Source of the DNA: Sutcliffiella sp. FSL R7-0096
GTDB lineage: Bacteria; Bacillota; Bacilli; Bacillales; Bacillaceae_I
Direction: 5' to 3'
Assembly (NCBI RefSeq): GCF_038595065.1
Contig: NZ_CP152003.1
Span: forward strand, 1,096,001 to 1,160,000
DNA: 64,000 nt
Positions within the stretch are counted from its first letter, which is position 1; every line of letters begins with the position of its first letter. Below, one piece after another: positions 51,730 to 61,037 of this stretch. A program made the translations under genes and the position numbers. Below the pieces are notes generated by a model. The model had not been told where the DNA came from and ran no database searches. It saw only the letters and a list, made by a program, of their open reading frames with translations.

Positions 51730-52002
51730 ATGGAGCAATATTTCGAACGTCTGGCCGATCGACTTCTAGAGAAGAATCCGGCATTAACATATGACAAAGC
51801 AAGAACTTGGGTGGAGCTTTTGTGGGAGGATTTTGAAAGTTCCTATGCCAAAGCTGGTTATGAATACAAGGGAAAGGAAATGACGGAAAGAATGGTGAGC
51901 CAGATTATCGAACGTCATGGAGACAGTCTTCATGAATTCTTTTCGAATAACCACAAATACAAGCATCTGCTTAATGCCGATGATAATCATATGACACACT
52001 AA
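51730..52002 (+). CDS. yfhJ: YfhJ-family WVELL protein
   Basis: The 90-residue, helical protein has the ARTWVELLWEDFE motif (about 24-36) which gives the YfhJ family its WVELL name, followed by GREMT..MV..II-x-x-HG spacing. AAGAGGTG precedes ATG 51730. Function unknown; it keeps the Bacillus subtilis gene order after sspK. Confidence 0.88.
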   Translation: MEQYFERLADRLLEKNPALTYDKARTWVELLWEDFESSYAKAGYEYKGKEMTERMVSQIIERHGDSLHEFFSNNHKYKHLLNADDNHMTH

Positions 52003-52037
52003 AAAACCGCTCGCCTAAACTGAAGGCGGGCGGTTTT
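52003..52037. terminator. Bidirectional terminator
   Basis: A 13-bp stem (AAACCGCTCGCCT/AGGCGGGCGGTTT, with one G-U pair) is flanked by A and T runs on both sides, between convergent yfhJ and yfhP. Confidence 0.92.
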
Positions 52038-53022
52038 ATTCTATCGTCGGAACCATATCGAGCTTAGTGCGAAGTTTTTCTTCACTGAAGATCCATCCGG
52101 TATAAGAGCTTATGATATTCAGATCATGATCTAGCTGGACAATTGCCACAAATGGATAATAATCCTTGCTGCGGTAACGCAGGTCGATGAACCGGACTTC
52201 ATAATGGTCATCATATTCCTCCATTTCCCATCGATATACGGGAGAGAACGAAAGGAAGGCTGAAACATTGACGTCGAATTTTGCCGCTTCGATAATGGCA
52301 TTCTCTGGCAACGGAACTTTATCAAAGGTGTCATGGATAAAGATTTGGTATTTCACTGCTCTTGCCACATAGAAATTCTCTTTGGTTGTAATGGCCAAAT
52401 GCCACTGGTTCCAGTAAAGGGTCGGGGATATCAATGTCTTTTTTACATCAGGAATAATCTCCCTTACCTGTCGCAACACTTTTTGTTGCATTCGATATCG
52501 CAAAACATAGTAAGCGATCAGGATCCCGTAAATGGCCAGGAACGTAAAGCCGGGATGGAATCCAATTCCCCATAAAACAAGTCCCACAACATGAAAACCG
52601 AAAATGACAGGATCGAATGTGTTGATAATCCCTAGCGCAACCCACCTTTTTGTAAAAGGACGGAGCGCTTGTGTCCCATAAGCGTTGAAAATGTCGACAA
52701 AAACATGAAGGATTACGGCAATGAATGTCCAAATCCATAAGTAAAGAAAATTAGCTTCCGGTATGAAAAAATAAATGACCGGAGCTATCAAGAGCGGCCA
52801 TAGGCACACTGCCGGTATGGAATGAGTGATTCCTCTATGATTTCGAATATAGGTCGCATTATTTTTCAATTTCAAAATTGTGTCCGTATCCGGAGCTTGT
52901 GAACCAATAAGAGCTCCGATCATGATGGCAGTTGCGGTTTCGGGGTTGCTCGCAACGTAAGGGTCAATGGTTGCCATGGAACCGAGAGCGATTCCCATCA
53001 CAACGTGTGTGCCTGTATCCAA
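52036..53022 (-). CDS. yfhP: YfhP, membrane-bound metal-dependent hydrolase
   Basis: The 328-residue protein starts MDTGTHVVMGIALG, with GSQAPDTDTI (about 41-50), HRGITHSIPAV (about 63-73) and HVFVDIFNAYGTQ (about 105-117), the histidine/aspartate motifs of the YdjM-like hydrolase family. Four or five membrane segments follow, then a soluble beta-rich C-terminal domain (about 190-328). Bacillus subtilis YfhP has been described as a regulator of the neighbouring cell-envelope gene; the reaction is unknown. Confidence 0.88.
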   Translation of the reverse strand: MDTGTHVVMGIALGSMATIDPYVASNPETATAIMIGALIGSQAPDTDTILKLKNNATYIRNHRGITHSIPAVCLWPLLIAPVIYFFIPEANFLYLWIWTFIAVILHVFVDIFNAYGTQALRPFTKRWVALGIINTFDPVIFGFHVVGLVLWGIGFHPGFTFLAIYGILIAYYVLRYRMQQKVLRQVREIIPDVKKTLISPTLYWNQWHLAITTKENFYVARAVKYQIFIHDTFDKVPLPENAIIEAAKFDVNVSAFLSFSPVYRWEMEEYDDHYEVRFIDLRYRSKDYYPFVAIVQLDHDLNIISSYTGWIFSEEKLRTKLDMVPTIE

Positions 53023-53076
53023 TGGTCGGCCTCCTTTCGGTTTCTAGTATGACGTGCACTTTATACTTTTATAATT

Positions 53077-53208
53077 GACTGCTTTCGCATACTTTGCTGT
53101 TTTTTCGCATTTATTAACAAACGTTATATTCCTTACTGTCGTGCTCTTTTTCTGACTATATTGCCTACTTTATACTAGTGAGCAGCAATAATCTTTGAGA
53201 AAAGAGCT
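53077..53208. repeat. Dispersed inverted-repeat element, copy 5
   Basis: Left end ACTGCTTTCGCATACTTTG and right end AGCAATAATCTTTGAGAAAAGAGCT pair as in the other copies. The CGTTATATTCCTTACTGTCG and ACTAGTG blocks are conserved, but the AAAAGTCC part is reduced. Confidence 0.8.
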
Positions 53209-53245
53209 TTATAATTAGTCTGATGCAAAAGGGGTGTTTTCAAAC

Positions 53246-53563
53246 ATGATAACAAAACAGTTGCATATTTTCATTCAATATCCTATAAAGGAAACAGTGA
53301 CACAACAATATGAAGCTACGATGGAACAGGTCTTGAAAGTGATGCACGGTATAGGAGCAAATGAATTCCAATGGTCAAAAGCAAGTGAAGAGAAAGGGGC
53401 TGCCTATTACAGAGAGTCCTTTCTGCTTCCTACAGAATCCCATTATTTTGCTATGAAAGCATTGCGCTGTTCTCCTGAGAATCATGTTTTTCACGAACTG
53501 TCTCAATATATAGATACAGAGGCCGGACCTGTGCAATATGTCGGCCTTAAAATTACGAGCTAA
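53246..53563 (+). CDS. Unknown small protein upstream of mutY (105 aa)
   Basis: I do not recognise the family. The product is a mixed alpha/beta protein without signal or membrane segment; ITKQLHIFIQYP at the start and GPVQYVGLKI at the end look like edge strands of a ferredoxin-like or alpha/beta-barrel domain. ATG 53246 is spaced correctly from AAGGGG. It ends 21 bp before mutY and is likely cotranscribed with it. Confidence 0.72.
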   Translation: MITKQLHIFIQYPIKETVTQQYEATMEQVLKVMHGIGANEFQWSKASEEKGAAYYRESFLLPTESHYFAMKALRCSPENHVFHELSQYIDTEAGPVQYVGLKITS

Positions 53564-53584
53564 CTTACTTTCTGGAGGTTTATT

Positions 53585-54691
53585 TTGAAAAAAGAAACGA
53601 CCCAACATGAACGACTTGATGATTTTGATATATATGGCTTTCAGCACGATTTAATTACCTGGTTTGAAAGGGAGCAGCGCGATTTGCCCTGGAGAAAGGA
53701 TCAGGACCCTTATAAAGTATGGGTTTCTGAGATCATGCTCCAACAGACGAAAGTGGATACAGTTATCCCTTATTTCAATTCCTTTATTGAGCAGTTCCCA
53801 AACATACAAAGTTTGGCGGAAGCGGAAGAGGACAGGGTGTTGAAGGCTTGGGAAGGACTCGGCTATTATTCCCGTGCACGGAATCTGCAGAGTGCGGTAA
53901 GGGAAGTTCACGAAAGCTATGACGGGGTTGTCCCGAATACGGCAAAAGTGATCTCCACATTAAAAGGTGTGGGGCCGTACACGACAGGAGCAATCTTAAG
54001 TATTGCCTATGGAGTCCCAGAGCCTGCTGTGGACGGCAATGTCATGAGGGTATTGTCAAGGATATTATTGATTGAGGACGATATCGCCAAACCGAAAACT
54101 CGTAAAGTGTTTGAGGAGGTCATCCGTGATTTAATTTCAAAAGATAATCCATCCTTTTTTAATCAGGGATTGATGGAGCTTGGTGCGATCGTTTGCACCC
54201 CAACCTCCCCATCCTGTCTTTTGTGCCCGGTGCGGGAGCATTGTCGTGCTTTTGCAGAAGGGGTCCAAACTCAGCTGCCTGTTAAGACGAAGAAAAAATC
54301 GACCAAGCAGGTAGCACTTGTTGCCGGAATCCTTGTTGACGAGGAAGGAAGATTTTTAATTCACCGCAGACCAAGTGAAGGTCTGTTGGCGAACCTTTGG
54401 GAATTCCCAAATTTTGTGAAGGTGGATGAACTGGGGACAGCCAAGCAACAGTTGCATCAATTAATGAAGACGGAATATGAAATGGAAGTATCAGTTGAAG
54501 AGTATTTATGTGATATCAAGCATGTTTTTTCCCATTTAGTGTGGGATGTAAATGTTTATATCGGTACATGGGGCGGGGAGCTTCCGCAGGGTAGTGGACT
54601 GATTGCCGTCACAATGGAGGAAATGAAGGAGTATGCGTTTCCTGTGTCTCATCAGAATATGTGGAAAGAATTTGTAAAACTGAGTAAGTAA
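53585..54691 (+). CDS. mutY: A/G-specific adenine glycosylase MutY
   Basis: This 368-residue DNA glycosylase removes adenine paired with 8-oxoguanine. Visible are the catalytic Glu49 (SEIMLQQT), the helix-hairpin-helix LKGVGPYTTGAI (about 126-137) with Asp150 (VDGNVMR), the iron-sulfur ligands C204, C211, C214 and C220 (C-x6-C-x2-C-x5-C), and the C-terminal MutT-like 8-oxoG recognition domain (about 235-360). The TTG start follows GGAGGT by seven bases. It sits between yfhP and fabL as in Bacillus subtilis. Confidence 0.96.
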   Translation: MKKETTQHERLDDFDIYGFQHDLITWFEREQRDLPWRKDQDPYKVWVSEIMLQQTKVDTVIPYFNSFIEQFPNIQSLAEAEEDRVLKAWEGLGYYSRARNLQSAVREVHESYDGVVPNTAKVISTLKGVGPYTTGAILSIAYGVPEPAVDGNVMRVLSRILLIEDDIAKPKTRKVFEEVIRDLISKDNPSFFNQGLMELGAIVCTPTSPSCLLCPVREHCRAFAEGVQTQLPVKTKKKSTKQVALVAGILVDEEGRFLIHRRPSEGLLANLWEFPNFVKVDELGTAKQQLHQLMKTEYEMEVSVEEYLCDIKHVFSHLVWDVNVYIGTWGGELPQGSGLIAVTMEEMKEYAFPVSHQNMWKEFVKLSK

Positions 54692-54692
54692 G

Positions 54693-54728
54693 AAGGAGGA
54701 TCGGCCTTGAGTGGTTGATCCTCCTTTG
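54693..54728 (+). terminator. Terminator of mutY
   Basis: A 10-bp stem (AAGGAGGATC/GATCCTCCTT) with a 14-base loop is followed by a short T run. Confidence 0.8.
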
Positions 54729-54792
54729 TAATTAGAAATGCAGAAGCTCAGTTGATCGAATTCTGAAACAGAGATCACCCATATTAAAAGGG

Positions 54793-55017
54793 TTAATCAT
54801 AGCTGATTCGGGTTCCGTGCGTCCAATCGGCTTCATGGCGTTTAAACCCGCCGCGTGCCTCGATTTCCTGCACAATTTCTCTGTGGATACTTTGGCCTTC
54901 TACATTTAAATAAGGTACCATCTGTTGGAGAGAATGGTGAAAATACGCGAGCTCAGTGTCTTTCCATTCTTTTTTTGAATGCATGGACAATTCGGTCATG
55001 TCACGTCCGACATACAT
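54793..55017 (-). CDS. yfhS: YfhS-like small protein (74 aa)
   Basis: The 74-residue acidic helical protein contains AYFHHSLQQMVPYL (about 24-37) and GFKRHEADWTHGT (about 57-69). ATG 55017 is chosen because AAGGAGGCTG precedes it by five bases; an ATG at 55035 has no ribosome site. The size and position between mutY and fabL match yfhS of Bacillus subtilis, whose function is unknown. The symbol is based mainly on synteny. Confidence 0.7.
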   Translation of the reverse strand: MYVGRDMTELSMHSKKEWKDTELAYFHHSLQQMVPYLNVEGQSIHREIVQEIEARGGFKRHEADWTHGTRISYD

Positions 55018-55085
55018 AACTTCAGCCTCCTTCATGGCAAAGTCTATGCCGTTATTGTTTGATGAATCAATAAGGCTTATACTGA

Positions 55086-55877
<792 letters not shown>

Positions 55878-55908
55878 AATATACAGAAAATAATTTTTTA
55901 TTTTTTTG

Positions 55909-55938
55909 TCATAGTTTTCTTCCGAAATGGTTATCTTA
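55909..55938 (+). promoter_or_regulatory. Candidate sigma-G promoter of sspE
   Basis: TCATA (55909-55913) as -35 and TATCTTA (55932-55938) as -10 are separated by 18 bp and resemble forespore sigma-G hexamers. The call depends on the gene's known forespore expression in relatives. Confidence 0.5.
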
Positions 55939-55960
55939 AATTTCGTGGAGGTGATAAACA

Positions 55961-56158
55961 ATGGCAAACAACAACCAACAAAACCAAGCTAAAACAGCTT
56001 CTGGTACAAACGTTCAACACGTGAAACAACAAAATGCTCAACAAAACCAACAACAATTCGGTGCTGAATTCGCGAGCGAAACTAATGCTCAAGAAGTGAG
56101 ACAACAAAACGCTCAATCTGCAGCGCAAAAGAACCAACAAAACCAACAACAACAATAA
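55961..56158 (+). CDS. sspE: Gamma-type small acid-soluble spore protein
   Basis: The 65-residue protein is almost entirely glutamine, asparagine and alanine, with two copies of the gamma-SASP repeat, each having E/H-VKQQNAQ or E-VRQQNAQ after a TNVQ/TNAQ segment, and the FGAEFAS germination protease-type site (about 33-39). Gamma-SASPs are an amino acid store in the spore core broken down in germination. GGAGGTG precedes the ATG. It follows fabL as in Bacillus subtilis. Confidence 0.95.
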   Translation: MANNNQQNQAKTASGTNVQHVKQQNAQQNQQQFGAEFASETNAQEVRQQNAQSAAQKNQQNQQQQ

Positions 56159-56171
56159 TAAAGCAATAAAC

Positions 56172-56210
56172 AGAAGCACTCCTTATCAAACCGATGGGGA
56201 GTGCTTCTTC
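56172..56210 (+). terminator. Terminator of sspE
   Basis: AGAAGCACTCC pairs perfectly with GGAGTGCTTCT across a 15-base loop, ending in TTC. Confidence 0.85.
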
Positions 56211-56234
56211 GTTGTGCAGGGGGAAATACCTTCT

Positions 56235-56334
56235 GGGGTCTGACCCCTTTTCGTTCGCCTAATTTCGACAAGTTACCCATTGGATCCATTAAGCTTCGAG
56301 GTGGATGGTGAATTTCCTTGTGGGGTCTGACCCC
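56235..56334. repeat. Two GGGGTCTGACCCC palindromes
   Basis: The 13-bp palindrome occurs at 56235-56247 and 56322-56334, each followed by four or six T residues and preceded by related sequence (TTCTG/TTGTG), so it is probably a duplicated 87-bp unit. A third related copy is at 19006. Each could act as a short terminator. Confidence 0.7.
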
Positions 56335-56459
56335 TTTTTTAAATTTTTTTGCTCGACAAAACTTCCCTTTGCTCAACATATGTTGTCAAAGGGTTTGGAG
56401 GGAGGGGGAAGAATGTTATGTAGTAGAGGGGAATGGTATCTGGTAAGGAGGAGATTCTT

Positions 56460-56714
56460 GTGGTGGATAGGTTTGATATGGCGGTGGCGGAGCAGTTGAA
56501 GACGATGGATCGGCTTTTGTTGCTTCAAGGGGAGATTGAACGGTGCCAGAAGTTGGAGGAGCAGATGCAACAACTGAAGGAAGAGGCGGAAAAGCTTCGG
56601 AAGCTGAAAGAAGATATTGCTAAAATGAAAGAGGAGTTGGCGGATATACAGTCGATTTTTGAAACACAGACGGAAGAGGCGATCCGTTCTTACCACATGC
56701 AAGGGACTGTGTAA
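56460..56714 (+). CDS. ygaB: YgaB-like coiled-coil protein
   Basis: The 84-residue protein is one long coiled coil (about residues 10-70) rich in leucine, lysine and glutamate, followed by a short polar tail. GTG 56460 is chosen because AAGGAGGAG lies six bases before it. Its place between sspE and ygaC matches ygaB of Bacillus subtilis. No function is known; it may act as a dimerising adaptor. Confidence 0.8.
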   Translation: MVDRFDMAVAEQLKTMDRLLLLQGEIERCQKLEEQMQQLKEEAEKLRKLKEDIAKMKEELADIQSIFETQTEEAIRSYHMQGTV

Positions 56715-56884
56715 TAGGAATCATTTTAACAAGTAGATAGATGAAACAATAATGATGGAGCTATCTTCTTTTCATAAAGATGGCTCTTTTGTTTTAAAAT
56801 CTCACGCGAACCGTTATAATAGTAGAAAATGGTTTGCTTTTAACTGAGAAGTGCGGGCATAAAATAGAAAGAAGGGGAAGAGGA

Positions 56885-57415
56885 ATGGTTTGTCCCAAAG
56901 AAGGAGAAACAATACAAATACATAGCTACAAGCACAACGGTCATATCCACAGAGTCTGGGATGAAACAACGGTGCTTAAAGGGACGCAAAACCTTGTTAT
57001 TGGTGGAAACGACAAAACCATTGTGACAGAATCGGACGGTAGAACCTGGATCACAAGGGAACCAGCTATATGTTATTTTCATGGAAAGCATTGGTTCAAC
57101 ATCATCGGCATGATCAGAGAAGATGGGGTGTATTACTATTGCAATATCAGCTCCCCATTTATCGCGGATGATGAAGCGTTGAAATACATAGATTATGACT
57201 TGGATATTAAGGTGTTTCCGGATATGACGTTCATTCTATTGGATGAGGATGAATATGAAAAACATCGTAAGGAGATGAACTATCCGGAAGTCATAGATAA
57301 GATTCTTAAGAGCAATGTCCAAACGTTGATCTCCTGGATCAGGCAACGGAAGGGTCCGTTTGCTCCTGACTTTATTGACTTATGGTACGAGCGTTACCTC
57401 ACTTATAGAGGGTAA
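56885..57415 (+). CDS. ygaC: YgaC, DUF402 nucleoside tri/diphosphate phosphatase family
   Basis: The 176-residue protein has the DUF402 fold with the conserved WDETTVL, the [28 protein letters not shown] segment (about 61-88), [13 protein letters not shown] (about 99-111) and DEDEY. Homologues in Gram-positive bacteria hydrolyse nucleoside tri- and diphosphates with divalent metal. ATG 56885 gives the family length and follows GGGGAAGAGGA; the longer frame from 56834 lacks a ribosome site. Conserved order ygaB-ygaC-ygaD. Confidence 0.9.
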   Translation: MVCPKEGETIQIHSYKHNGHIHRVWDETTVLKGTQNLVIGGNDKTIVTESDGRTWITREPAICYFHGKHWFNIIGMIREDGVYYYCNISSPFIADDEALKYIDYDLDIKVFPDMTFILLDEDEYEKHRKEMNYPEVIDKILKSNVQTLISWIRQRKGPFAPDFIDLWYERYLTYRG

Positions 57416-57470
57416 TGTTTTGGCAAAAGGCAACTGGTAATTTGATATGCCAGGCCTTTTTTGTTTTATA

Positions 57471-57595
57471 GCTGTTGATTAGAGCACGGGGCGAAGACTA
57501 CTGAGGGAGATAGCGGTAGCTTGAGACCCCTGAAGCGTTGTGAGGAGCTCAAGCACCGCCCCTAGGAAAGCGAAGCCCATGCGGAAATCAACAGC
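57471..57595. repeat. GC-rich dispersed element
   Basis: GCTGTTGATT at the left is complementary to AATCAACAGC at the right. The interior has GGGGCGAAGAC, GAGACCCCTGAAGCG and AAGCACCGCCCCTAGGAAAGC blocks shared with 36556-36733 and in reverse with 25939-26064. It fills the gap between ygaC and ygaD. Confidence 0.7.
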
Positions 57596-57682
57596 AGCGT
57601 TTATAAGAATACATACATGTTTCAAATTGAAAAGCGGAAGCTAAATAGAAAAGTTAGCAGTCATCATTTGGGAGGAAGTCAA

Positions 57683-59428
57683 TTGGATAGTATAAAACGG
57701 TACATGCGATTTGTGAAACCGTATCGGTGGCAGATTGTCGGTACCATTCTTATTGGGATGCTGAAATTCGGATTGCCCTTATTAATTCCTTTATTACTGA
57801 AATACGTAGTGGATGATATTTTGCTGGTCGACGGTCGCTCAAGCGAGGAGAAAACGAATGAGTTGCTAATGATCATGGGCGCTATCTTCCTGACCTTCTT
57901 GCTGTTAAGACCACCAATTGAGTATTATAGACAATATTTCGCACAATGGACAGGCAGTAAAATTCTTTATGATTTGCGTGATAAGCTTTTTGATCATATT
58001 CAACGCCTTAGTTTGCGTTTTTATGCCAATAACCGGGCAGGGGAGGTCATTTCAAGGGTCATTCATGATGTGGAGCAGACGAAGCATTTTGTGATCACCG
58101 GTTTGATGAATTTTTGGTTAGACCTTGCCACCATCTTGATCGTAATCGTAATCATGTTCCAGGTGGATATCACTTTGACACTTGTATCGATCATGCTTTT
58201 TCCTTTCTACGGATTCTCCATCAAATACTTTTACAGCCGGCTGCGTCATCTGACAAGAGTGCGGTCACAAGCGCTTGCAGAAGTACAGGGGCATTTGCAT
58301 GAGCGGGTGCAGGGGATGCCTGTCATCCAGAGCATGGCGATAGAGGGCTATGAGCAGGAGCAGTTCAAAAAACAGAATACAAACTTTTTACAAAAAGCAT
58401 TGGCCCACACAAGTTGGAATGCCAAAACGTTTGCAGTCGTAAATACAATTACGGATATTGCGCCGCTGCTTGTAATTGGATACGCTGGATATCAAGTAAT
58501 CAATCAAGGACTGACTGTCGGGGAAATGGTCATGTTTGTAGCGTATATTGACCGCCTATACAATCCGTTGCGGCGATTGATCAACTCTTCCACAACGTTG
58601 ACGCAGTCCATTGCCTCTATGGACCGAGTATTTGAATTTGTGGATGAAAAATACGATATCACAAATAAGCCGAATGCCGTTGAATGTAAAACAGCTCGCG
58701 GGGAAGTCAGCTTTGAAAATGTCTCTTTTAAATATGAGAAAAATGAAGAATACGTACTGAAGAATTTATCTTTACAAGTACGCGAAGGGGAAACCATTGC
58801 GCTTGTGGGGATGAGTGGTGGCGGAAAGTCCACACTTGTCAGCTTGTTGCCACGATTCTATGATGTTACAGACGGTAAAATTAAGCTAGATGGCGTGGAC
58901 ATTCGGGATGTTACGGTACAGTCCTTGCGAAAGCAAATTGGGATTGTGCTTCAAGACAGCATTCTTTTCAGTGATACCGTTCGTGAAAATATCGCCCTTG
59001 GAAAACCGGATGCCACGATGGAAGAAATCATTGAAGCAGCCAAAGCTGCCAATGCGCACGAGTTTATTTCCGGACTGCCGGAGGGCTATGAAACGAAAGT
59101 AGGCGAACGCGGAGTGAAGCTTTCCGGAGGCCAGAAGCAACGCGTTGCCATTGCCCGTGTATTTTTGAAAAATCCACCGATCCTTGTCATGGATGAGGCA
59201 ACATCTGCATTGGATCTGGAAAGTGAACACCTTATTCAGGAGTCGCTTGAACGCTTGGCGGCAAACAGGACAACTTTTGTCGTTGCCCATCGCCTGTCTA
59301 CCATCACCCATGCGAGCAGGATTGTGCTGCTTGAGCACGGAGAGATAGTGGAAGTCGGATCTCATGAAGAGTTAATGAGGAAAAAAGGACAATATTATAA
59401 TTTGTTTACGATACAAGAAATCAGTTAA
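57683..59428 (+). CDS. ygaD: YgaD, ABC transporter (fused permease and ATPase)
   Basis: This 581-residue half-transporter has six membrane helices (about 15-300) followed by a nucleotide-binding domain with Walker A GMSGGGKST (about 374-382), Q-loop, signature LSGGQKQR (about 476-483), Walker B ILVMDEATSALD (about 497-508) and switch His. It is an MsbA/multidrug-type exporter acting as a dimer. TTG 57683 is used because GGGAGGA precedes it by six bases and gives the family length; the longer frame from 57617 begins just after a repeat element. Confidence 0.9.
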   Translation: MDSIKRYMRFVKPYRWQIVGTILIGMLKFGLPLLIPLLLKYVVDDILLVDGRSSEEKTNELLMIMGAIFLTFLLLRPPIEYYRQYFAQWTGSKILYDLRDKLFDHIQRLSLRFYANNRAGEVISRVIHDVEQTKHFVITGLMNFWLDLATILIVIVIMFQVDITLTLVSIMLFPFYGFSIKYFYSRLRHLTRVRSQALAEVQGHLHERVQGMPVIQSMAIEGYEQEQFKKQNTNFLQKALAHTSWNAKTFAVVNTITDIAPLLVIGYAGYQVINQGLTVGEMVMFVAYIDRLYNPLRRLINSSTTLTQSIASMDRVFEFVDEKYDITNKPNAVECKTARGEVSFENVSFKYEKNEEYVLKNLSLQVREGETIALVGMSGGGKSTLVSLLPRFYDVTDGKIKLDGVDIRDVTVQSLRKQIGIVLQDSILFSDTVRENIALGKPDATMEEIIEAAKAANAHEFISGLPEGYETKVGERGVKLSGGQKQRVAIARVFLKNPPILVMDEATSALDLESEHLIQESLERLAANRTTFVVAHRLSTITHASRIVLLEHGEIVEVGSHEELMRKKGQYYNLFTIQEIS

Positions 59429-59544
59429 GTTATGTGAGCCAATCTTTAGCGGAGCAATGTTTCTGTTCTGCTAGAGGTTGGTTTTTCTATATTCGAGGAG
59501 TTCTGGGGTGAGGGATTTCCAGCTTGTACCTAGATTCCTAGAGG

Positions 59545-59655
59545 TTCTACCATTTGGAGGCGACCTTCTACCACTTCCGAGTAATGTTCTACCGTTTAGA
59601 GCCCATCTTCTACATTTCCCAGATTACCTTCTACATTTCCCAAGCCACCTTCTAC
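59545..59655 (-). repeat. 21-bp periodic GTAGAA array B (inverted)
   Basis: TTCTAC, the complement of GTAGAA, starts at 59545, 59566, 59587, 59608, 59629 and 59650, again exactly 21 bp apart. Units near the right end have TTTCCCA before the next unit, the complement of the GGGAAAT seen in array A. It lies between convergent ygaD and ygaE, in the opposite orientation to array A. Confidence 0.87.
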
Positions 59656-59684
59656 AATTAAGCAATTTTCCACAAACCAAACGA

Positions 59685-59731
59685 AAAAGCACCTCCCCGC
59701 TTTATACAAAAACAGCAGGAAAGTGCCTCTC
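59685..59731 (-). terminator. Probable terminator of ygaE
   Basis: On the minus strand GCAC...TGCT pairs imperfectly with AGCGGGGAGGTGC, followed by five T residues. Confidence 0.55.
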
Positions 59732-59737
59732 CAAATC

Positions 59738-60835
59738 TTATGCTTCTTCATTTGCTCCAATTTCGAATTCATTATCATCCACATGATATTTCTGGAAGCT
59801 GTCAATTAACTTATCTAAATGCTCTAATTGGTCGCTATAATCAATGATTTTGGATACGAGTGGGAATAGGTGGTACCAGACCTCAGCATCACCTTCGTAT
59901 TCACACAAGTTGTCTTTGTGCACCATAAACTCATCAATGAATTGTTGTTTGTTAAAGCGTTCTTCTTCATACATTTCGGAAGTATTATGCTGCTTTATTT
60001 TCCCAACGAATTTTAACAAAATCTGTTCGTGCAGGTTAACCAAGTGATCCAACTCAGCCTTAATGTAATGCTGATACTCTACTGGCATATGGTGCAGTTC
60101 GTTTTCCAGGCGGTGGAGCATTTTTAAAGTATACAATGCCCGGTTACTTGTAACTATCAGCTGCCTGAAAATAACCAGCTTGCGTGCTTTGGAACTTGAT
60201 TTTTTCAGAGTAGGAAAGTATGTCCGTTCTTCCTTATAGAGTATGAATAGTTGCTCTAGCTTCAACACCCGTTGACGAAGCATCTCGATGTCCGTTTTCA
60301 AAAGGTGATGTTCTGTGCCGTGACGCATATTGATGCGGATCCACTTTAATATGTCTTCTGTCGTCAATTTCACTTTGTAATAAAGCCTGGTTTCGTATTT
60401 AGGCGGCAAAAAGATCAAGTTGACCAGAAACGCGCATAAAATACCAATCATGACAGTGGAGAAACGGACCAGGGCGAATTCGAAAAAGTTTTCGCCCGGG
60501 TTTTCCATGATCGCGATGACGGTCACAAGCGCCAGTGGTATGGTGTTTTCAATCTTTAGTTTCAGGTTGATTCCAATGACAAAGATGGCAGTCAGACCGA
60601 TGATGAACGGGTCGTGTCCGAACAGTAAGGAAAAGATGATGGCTAAGATTGCCCCAATCAGGTTAGCCTGCACATGCTCGATGATAGATTGATACGATTT
60701 ATAGATGGATGGTTGGATAGCAAAGATCGCTGCGATTCCTGCAAAGAAGGGCGTGGGGACATTGAGCCACTGTGCCACAAACAAAGCAAGGGTGATCGCG
60801 ATACCGGTCTTGACTATACGGGCACCAAGTTTCAT
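59738..60835 (-). CDS. ygaE: YgaE, aromatic-acid-exporter-like (FUSC/DUF939) membrane protein
   Basis: The 365-residue protein has four to five membrane segments in the first 150 residues with the GARIVKTGIAITLALFVAQWL and PTPFFAGIAAIFAIQPSIYKS-like starts of the aromatic acid exporter N-terminal domain (residues 3-48), then a long helical cytoplasmic domain (about 165-350) with an acidic tail. ATG 60835 agrees with the family start, although the ribosome site AAGGAC is rather distant; a start at 60898 is possible. Function in export is by family only. Order matches ygaD-ygaE. Confidence 0.83.
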   Translation of the reverse strand: MKLGARIVKTGIAITLALFVAQWLNVPTPFFAGIAAIFAIQPSIYKSYQSIIEHVQANLIGAILAIIFSLLFGHDPFIIGLTAIFVIGINLKLKIENTIPLALVTVIAIMENPGENFFEFALVRFSTVMIGILCAFLVNLIFLPPKYETRLYYKVKLTTEDILKWIRINMRHGTEHHLLKTDIEMLRQRVLKLEQLFILYKEERTYFPTLKKSSSKARKLVIFRQLIVTSNRALYTLKMLHRLENELHHMPVEYQHYIKAELDHLVNLHEQILLKFVGKIKQHNTSEMYEEERFNKQQFIDEFMVHKDNLCEYEGDAEVWYHLFPLVSKIIDYSDQLEHLDKLIDSFQKYHVDDNEFEIGANEEA

Positions 60836-60989
60836 TTTAAAATAAGTCCTTTCTTGTCTTTCCGAATTTAATAGCCTATTATCTCGAAAGTTAAACACTT
60901 AATAGTATATGTCGGAAGCGTGGTTTTCATGTTATTCGATATTGTACTATACACGGTTTCCCTTGGGAGCGCAAGCGTTAAAATGACAG

Positions 60990-61020
60990 AAAAAAGCCCG
61001 CAAATCAAAGTTTGCGGGCT
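60990..61020 (-). terminator. Terminator of the glutamate synthase gene
   Basis: A perfect 10-bp stem (AGCCCGCAAA/TTTGCGGGCT) with a 6-base loop is followed on the minus strand by six T residues. Confidence 0.92.
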
Positions 61021-61037
61021 GGGTTGACTCATATATA

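Noticed and set aside
59596..59805. Minus-strand frame with VEGGLGN heptad repeats
   Set aside because: It runs through array B and a terminator, has no ribosome site, and the heptads simply translate the 21-bp repeat.
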